DNA from: Lentimicrobium sp.
GTDB taxonomy: Bacteria; Bacteroidota; Bacteroidia; Bacteroidales; Lentimicrobiaceae
NCBI GenBank assembly: GCA_019429275.1
Contig: JAHYJC010000001.1
Coordinates: 62,001 to 126,000, forward strand
DNA length: 64,000 bases
Direction of reading: 5' to 3'
Under the pieces are notes generated by a model. It saw only the letters and a list, made by a program, of their open reading frames with translations, did no database searches and had not been told where the DNA came from. Each line of letters opens with the position of its first letter. Positions within the stretch are counted from its first letter, which is position 1. Below, piece after piece: positions 62,033-64,000 of this stretch. A program made the translations under genes and the position numbers.

Positions 62033-63487
62033 ATGGAACAGCATAAGTTAACTTCACGTTTTATCTTTATTTTCTCTCTGTTTCTGCTTTCAGGTCTGAT
62101 GGCATGTCAGCGGTCTGACAAAACGGAAAATAAAGAGAGTTTAGGCAGAGAACACAATCTTGTAGAAATCATTGGTGAAGAAAAAGCCATACTTACTTCG
62201 CCTCCCTTTGTTCCCCCTCCCATCGCACGAAAACATGCCACAAAAGTTATTATAGATCTCGAGGTTATTGAACTTGAGCAGGAGATTGCCGATGGAGTAA
62301 GTTATGTATTCTGGACCTTTGGAGGAACCGTACCAGGATCGTTTATCCGCATCAGAGAGGGAGATTACGTCGAGTTTCACTTGAAAAATCATCCCGACAA
62401 TAAACTCCCGCATAATATTGATCTTCATGCGGTTACCGGACAAGGAGGTGGTGCTGAAGCCACTTTTGCTGCTCCAGGTTACGAAGCTGTCTTTAATTTT
62501 ACTGCCTTAAATCCCGGGCTTTTTGTATATCATTGCGCCACGGCTCCAGTAGGTATGCACATTGCAAACGGAATGTACGGCCTCATCCTTGTTGAGCCCA
62601 AAGAGGGACTTCTGAAAGTAGATAAGGAATTCTATGTAATGCAGGGCGATTTTTACACCGAAGGTAGCTATGGTGAATCGGGATTACAGCCATTTGACAT
62701 GAACAAAGCCATTAAAGAGCAGCCCGATTATGTAGTATTCAACGGCAAAGTCGGAGCCCTGACAGGTGAAAACACCCTTAAAGCCAAAGCCGGCGAGACT
62801 GTCAGACTATTTGTTGGGAACGGAGGACCGAATCTTGTTTCCAGTTTCCATGTTATCGGAGAGGTTTTCGATAATGTGTATATGGAAGGCGGATCACTGA
62901 AAAACCATGATATTCAGACTACACTGGTTCCGGCCGGTGGCTCTGCAATTACAGAATTTAAAGTTGAAATACCGGGAGATTTTATACTAGTTGATCACTC
63001 CATCTTCAGGGCTTTCAACAAAGGTGCACTCGGAATACTTGAAGTTGATGGTGAAGAAAATAAACTGATTTATTCCGGTAAAAGTGAGCCGGGCATTTAT
63101 CAGCCATCTGCTGAAGCAGGAAAACCGAAGAAAAAATCAGAGGAAACTTTTGCACTGACTCCTGAGCAACAACTGGCGCTGGGAGAAAAATTATACAAAA
63201 TAAATTGTGCTGCCTGCCACCTGAACGATGGCAATGGGGTTACCAACATCTTTCCTCCCTTAAAGAATTCAGATTACTTTAACAAGGACATCACCAAAGC
63301 CATTGCTCCGGTGGTGAACGGTCTTTCAGGCGAAATAACTGTAAACGGTCAGAAATACAACAGTGTGATGCCAAAGCAGGCGCTGACCGATGCAGAAACA
63401 GCAGCCGTGTTAAACTATGTTTACCAGATCATGAATGAGAGTAAAACAACAGTTAAACCAGAGGATGTTAAAAAAGTCAGAAAATAA
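62033..63487 (+). CDS. nirK: Copper nitrite reductase lipoprotein with C-terminal cytochrome c
   Basis: The 484-residue protein begins with a lipobox (GLMAC, Cys25). Two cupredoxin domains follow with NirK ligands: type-1 His127, Cys168, His176 and Met181; type-2 His132, His167 and a later His in VDHS. Catalytic Asp130 is in HNIDLH and a His lies in SSFHVIG. Residues about 375-484 are a class-I cytochrome c with CAACH at 392-396 and Met ligand near 446. It reduces nitrite to nitric oxide, with an in-built electron donor. A SUMF1-type gene overlaps its stop by one base. Confidence 0.95.
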   Translation: MEQHKLTSRFIFIFSLFLLSGLMACQRSDKTENKESLGREHNLVEIIGEEKAILTSPPFVPPPIARKHATKVIIDLEVIELEQEIADGVSYVFWTFGGTVPGSFIRIREGDYVEFHLKNHPDNKLPHNIDLHAVTGQGGGAEATFAAPGYEAVFNFTALNPGLFVYHCATAPVGMHIANGMYGLILVEPKEGLLKVDKEFYVMQGDFYTEGSYGESGLQPFDMNKAIKEQPDYVVFNGKVGALTGENTLKAKAGETVRLFVGNGGPNLVSSFHVIGEVFDNVYMEGGSLKNHDIQTTLVPAGGSAITEFKVEIPGDFILVDHSIFRAFNKGALGILEVDGEENKLIYSGKSEPGIYQPSAEAGKPKKKSEETFALTPEQQLALGEKLYKINCAACHLNDGNGVTNIFPPLKNSDYFNKDITKAIAPVVNGLSGEITVNGQKYNSVMPKQALTDAETAAVLNYVYQIMNESKTTVKPEDVKKVRK

Positions 63488-64000
63488 TGCACTTTAACAG
63501 AATCATTTTCATTGGACTGGGCCTGGGTCTGGCATTTTCAAGCCTGAAAGGGCAGCAGACTTCTTATTCTGACGGAGAAATGGCATTTATCCCGGGTGGA
63601 AACTATTTTCCTTTTTTTTCGGGCAAAGAAGATCAGGAAAAGGTTGATCCATTCTATATCGACCGTTTTCCGGTTACGAACAGAGAATTTGAAACGTTTC
63701 TTGCTGATCACCCCCAATGGAGTAAAAAAAATATTAAATCATTGTTTGCCGATGCAGGATATCTGAAACACTGGAAGCAAGATTCGGGTTTTGAGTCGGA
63801 TATAACAATGAGTCCAGTGGTTTTTGTTTCGTGGTTTGCAGCTCAGAAATACTGTGAATGCATGGGAAAGCGGTTACCCACAACTACTGAGTGGGAACTG
63901 GTGGCTGAAGCCGGAAAAACCCGCCCCGACGGCCGGAATGAAGAGGGTTTTACCCGATTGATTCTCGGAATGGCTTCAAAACCAAATCCGGCTACACATC
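63487..64000 (+). CDS. SUMF1/FGE-type sulfatase-modifying-factor protein (3' end outside window)
   Basis: The first 171 codons show a signal peptide (to about residue 22) and the formylglycine-generating-enzyme-like fold: MAFIPGGNYFPFFSGKED, VDPFYIDRFPVTNREFETFL, SPVVFVSWFAAQKYCECMGKRLPTTTEWEL. The ATG shares one base with the nirK stop (TAATG), implying translational coupling. No sulfatase is nearby, so a role linked to NirK or nitric-oxide handling is inferred from context. Whether catalytic cysteines are present lies beyond the window. Confidence 0.88.
   Translation, partial: MHFNRIIFIGLGLGLAFSSLKGQQTSYSDGEMAFIPGGNYFPFFSGKEDQEKVDPFYIDRFPVTNREFETFLADHPQWSKKNIKSLFADAGYLKHWKQDSGFESDITMSPVVFVSWFAAQKYCECMGKRLPTTTEWELVAEAGKTRPDGRNEEGFTRLILGMASKPNPATH

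Noticed and set aside
1-64000. CRISPR arrays, rRNA, tRNA, prophage or transposase genes
   Set aside because: Looked for regular spaced repeats, tRNA-like arms and transposase motifs by eye; none was seen. A tRNAscan or Infernal run would be needed to exclude small RNA genes.

Overview
The window is a roughly 40% GC chromosomal segment of a member of the Bacteroidota. Evidence: a complete Bat (Bacteroides aerotolerance) cluster, a secreted protein with a type IX secretion (T9SS) type B sorting domain, DUF3078, DUF4271 and GIN-domain (DUF2807) proteins, and promoters of the Bacteroidota form (-7 box TAnnTTTG), some lying almost on the start codon. No rRNA, tRNA, CRISPR array, prophage or transposase gene was seen. 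A narrower placement is not possible from the sequence alone; the NirK and CcmB-E genes suggest an environmental respiring lineage rather than a strict gut fermenter.

Layout. 1-3.3 kb: an incomplete secreted BNR/sortilin-like propeller protein (minus strand) and an exported bleomycin-hydrolase-type cysteine peptidase. 3.3-3.5 kb: first copy of a 256-bp terminal-inverted-repeat element. 3.7-12.1 kb: moxR, DUF58, membrane protein, batA, batB, batC, batD, batE. 12.1-19.3 kb: an unknown protein, a stand-alone sliding-clamp-like protein, a CDF-type cation transporter, a double TonB_C protein with DUF3078, mscL, rocD and a lipoprotein. 19.3-25.8 kb, minus strand: rel/spoT, a Fur-family regulator, purA, then ccmB, ccmC, ccmD and ccmE. 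26-31.9 kb: an 891-residue T9SS cargo protein, gap and lepA. 32-38.3 kb: a PAS histidine kinase with a REC-PAS-LuxR regulator, then an ECF sigma factor, an anti-sigma-like membrane protein and a GIN-domain/beta-barrel protein. 38.4-42.5 kb: yebC, then ackA, an hbd-type dehydrogenase and pta. 42.6-42.9 kb: second copy of the 256-bp element.

43-52.5 kb: DUF4271, hemD, rnpA, yidD, S41 peptidase, an O-antigen-ligase-like protein, cdd, a ChaN-like protein, GtrA and an M28 peptidase. 52.6-61.8 kb: flavodoxin, a thioredoxin-like protein, panC, panD, a UPF0104/LPG-synthase-type membrane protein, rfaE2, radA, a lipoprotein/outer-membrane pair, CvfB-like S1 protein and a fatty acid desaturase. 62-64 kb: a lipoprotein copper nitrite reductase fused to cytochrome c, followed by an incomplete SUMF1-type gene.

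The most notable non-gene signal is the pair of 256-bp elements at 3271-3526 and 42645-42900. They are equal in length, about 93% identical without gaps, bounded by inverted repeats starting CACTG, and flanked by 9-bp direct repeats. They carry no convincing gene but contain three short hairpins, each next to an AATATTAC-like box. They look like non-autonomous transposable elements (MITEs). Other candidates are the single-domain clamp-like protein, the Cys-type CcmE encoded away from ccmA/ccmF, the duplicated anti-sigma motif in the sigma/anti-sigma/GIN cluster, and the NirK-cytochrome c/SUMF1 pair.
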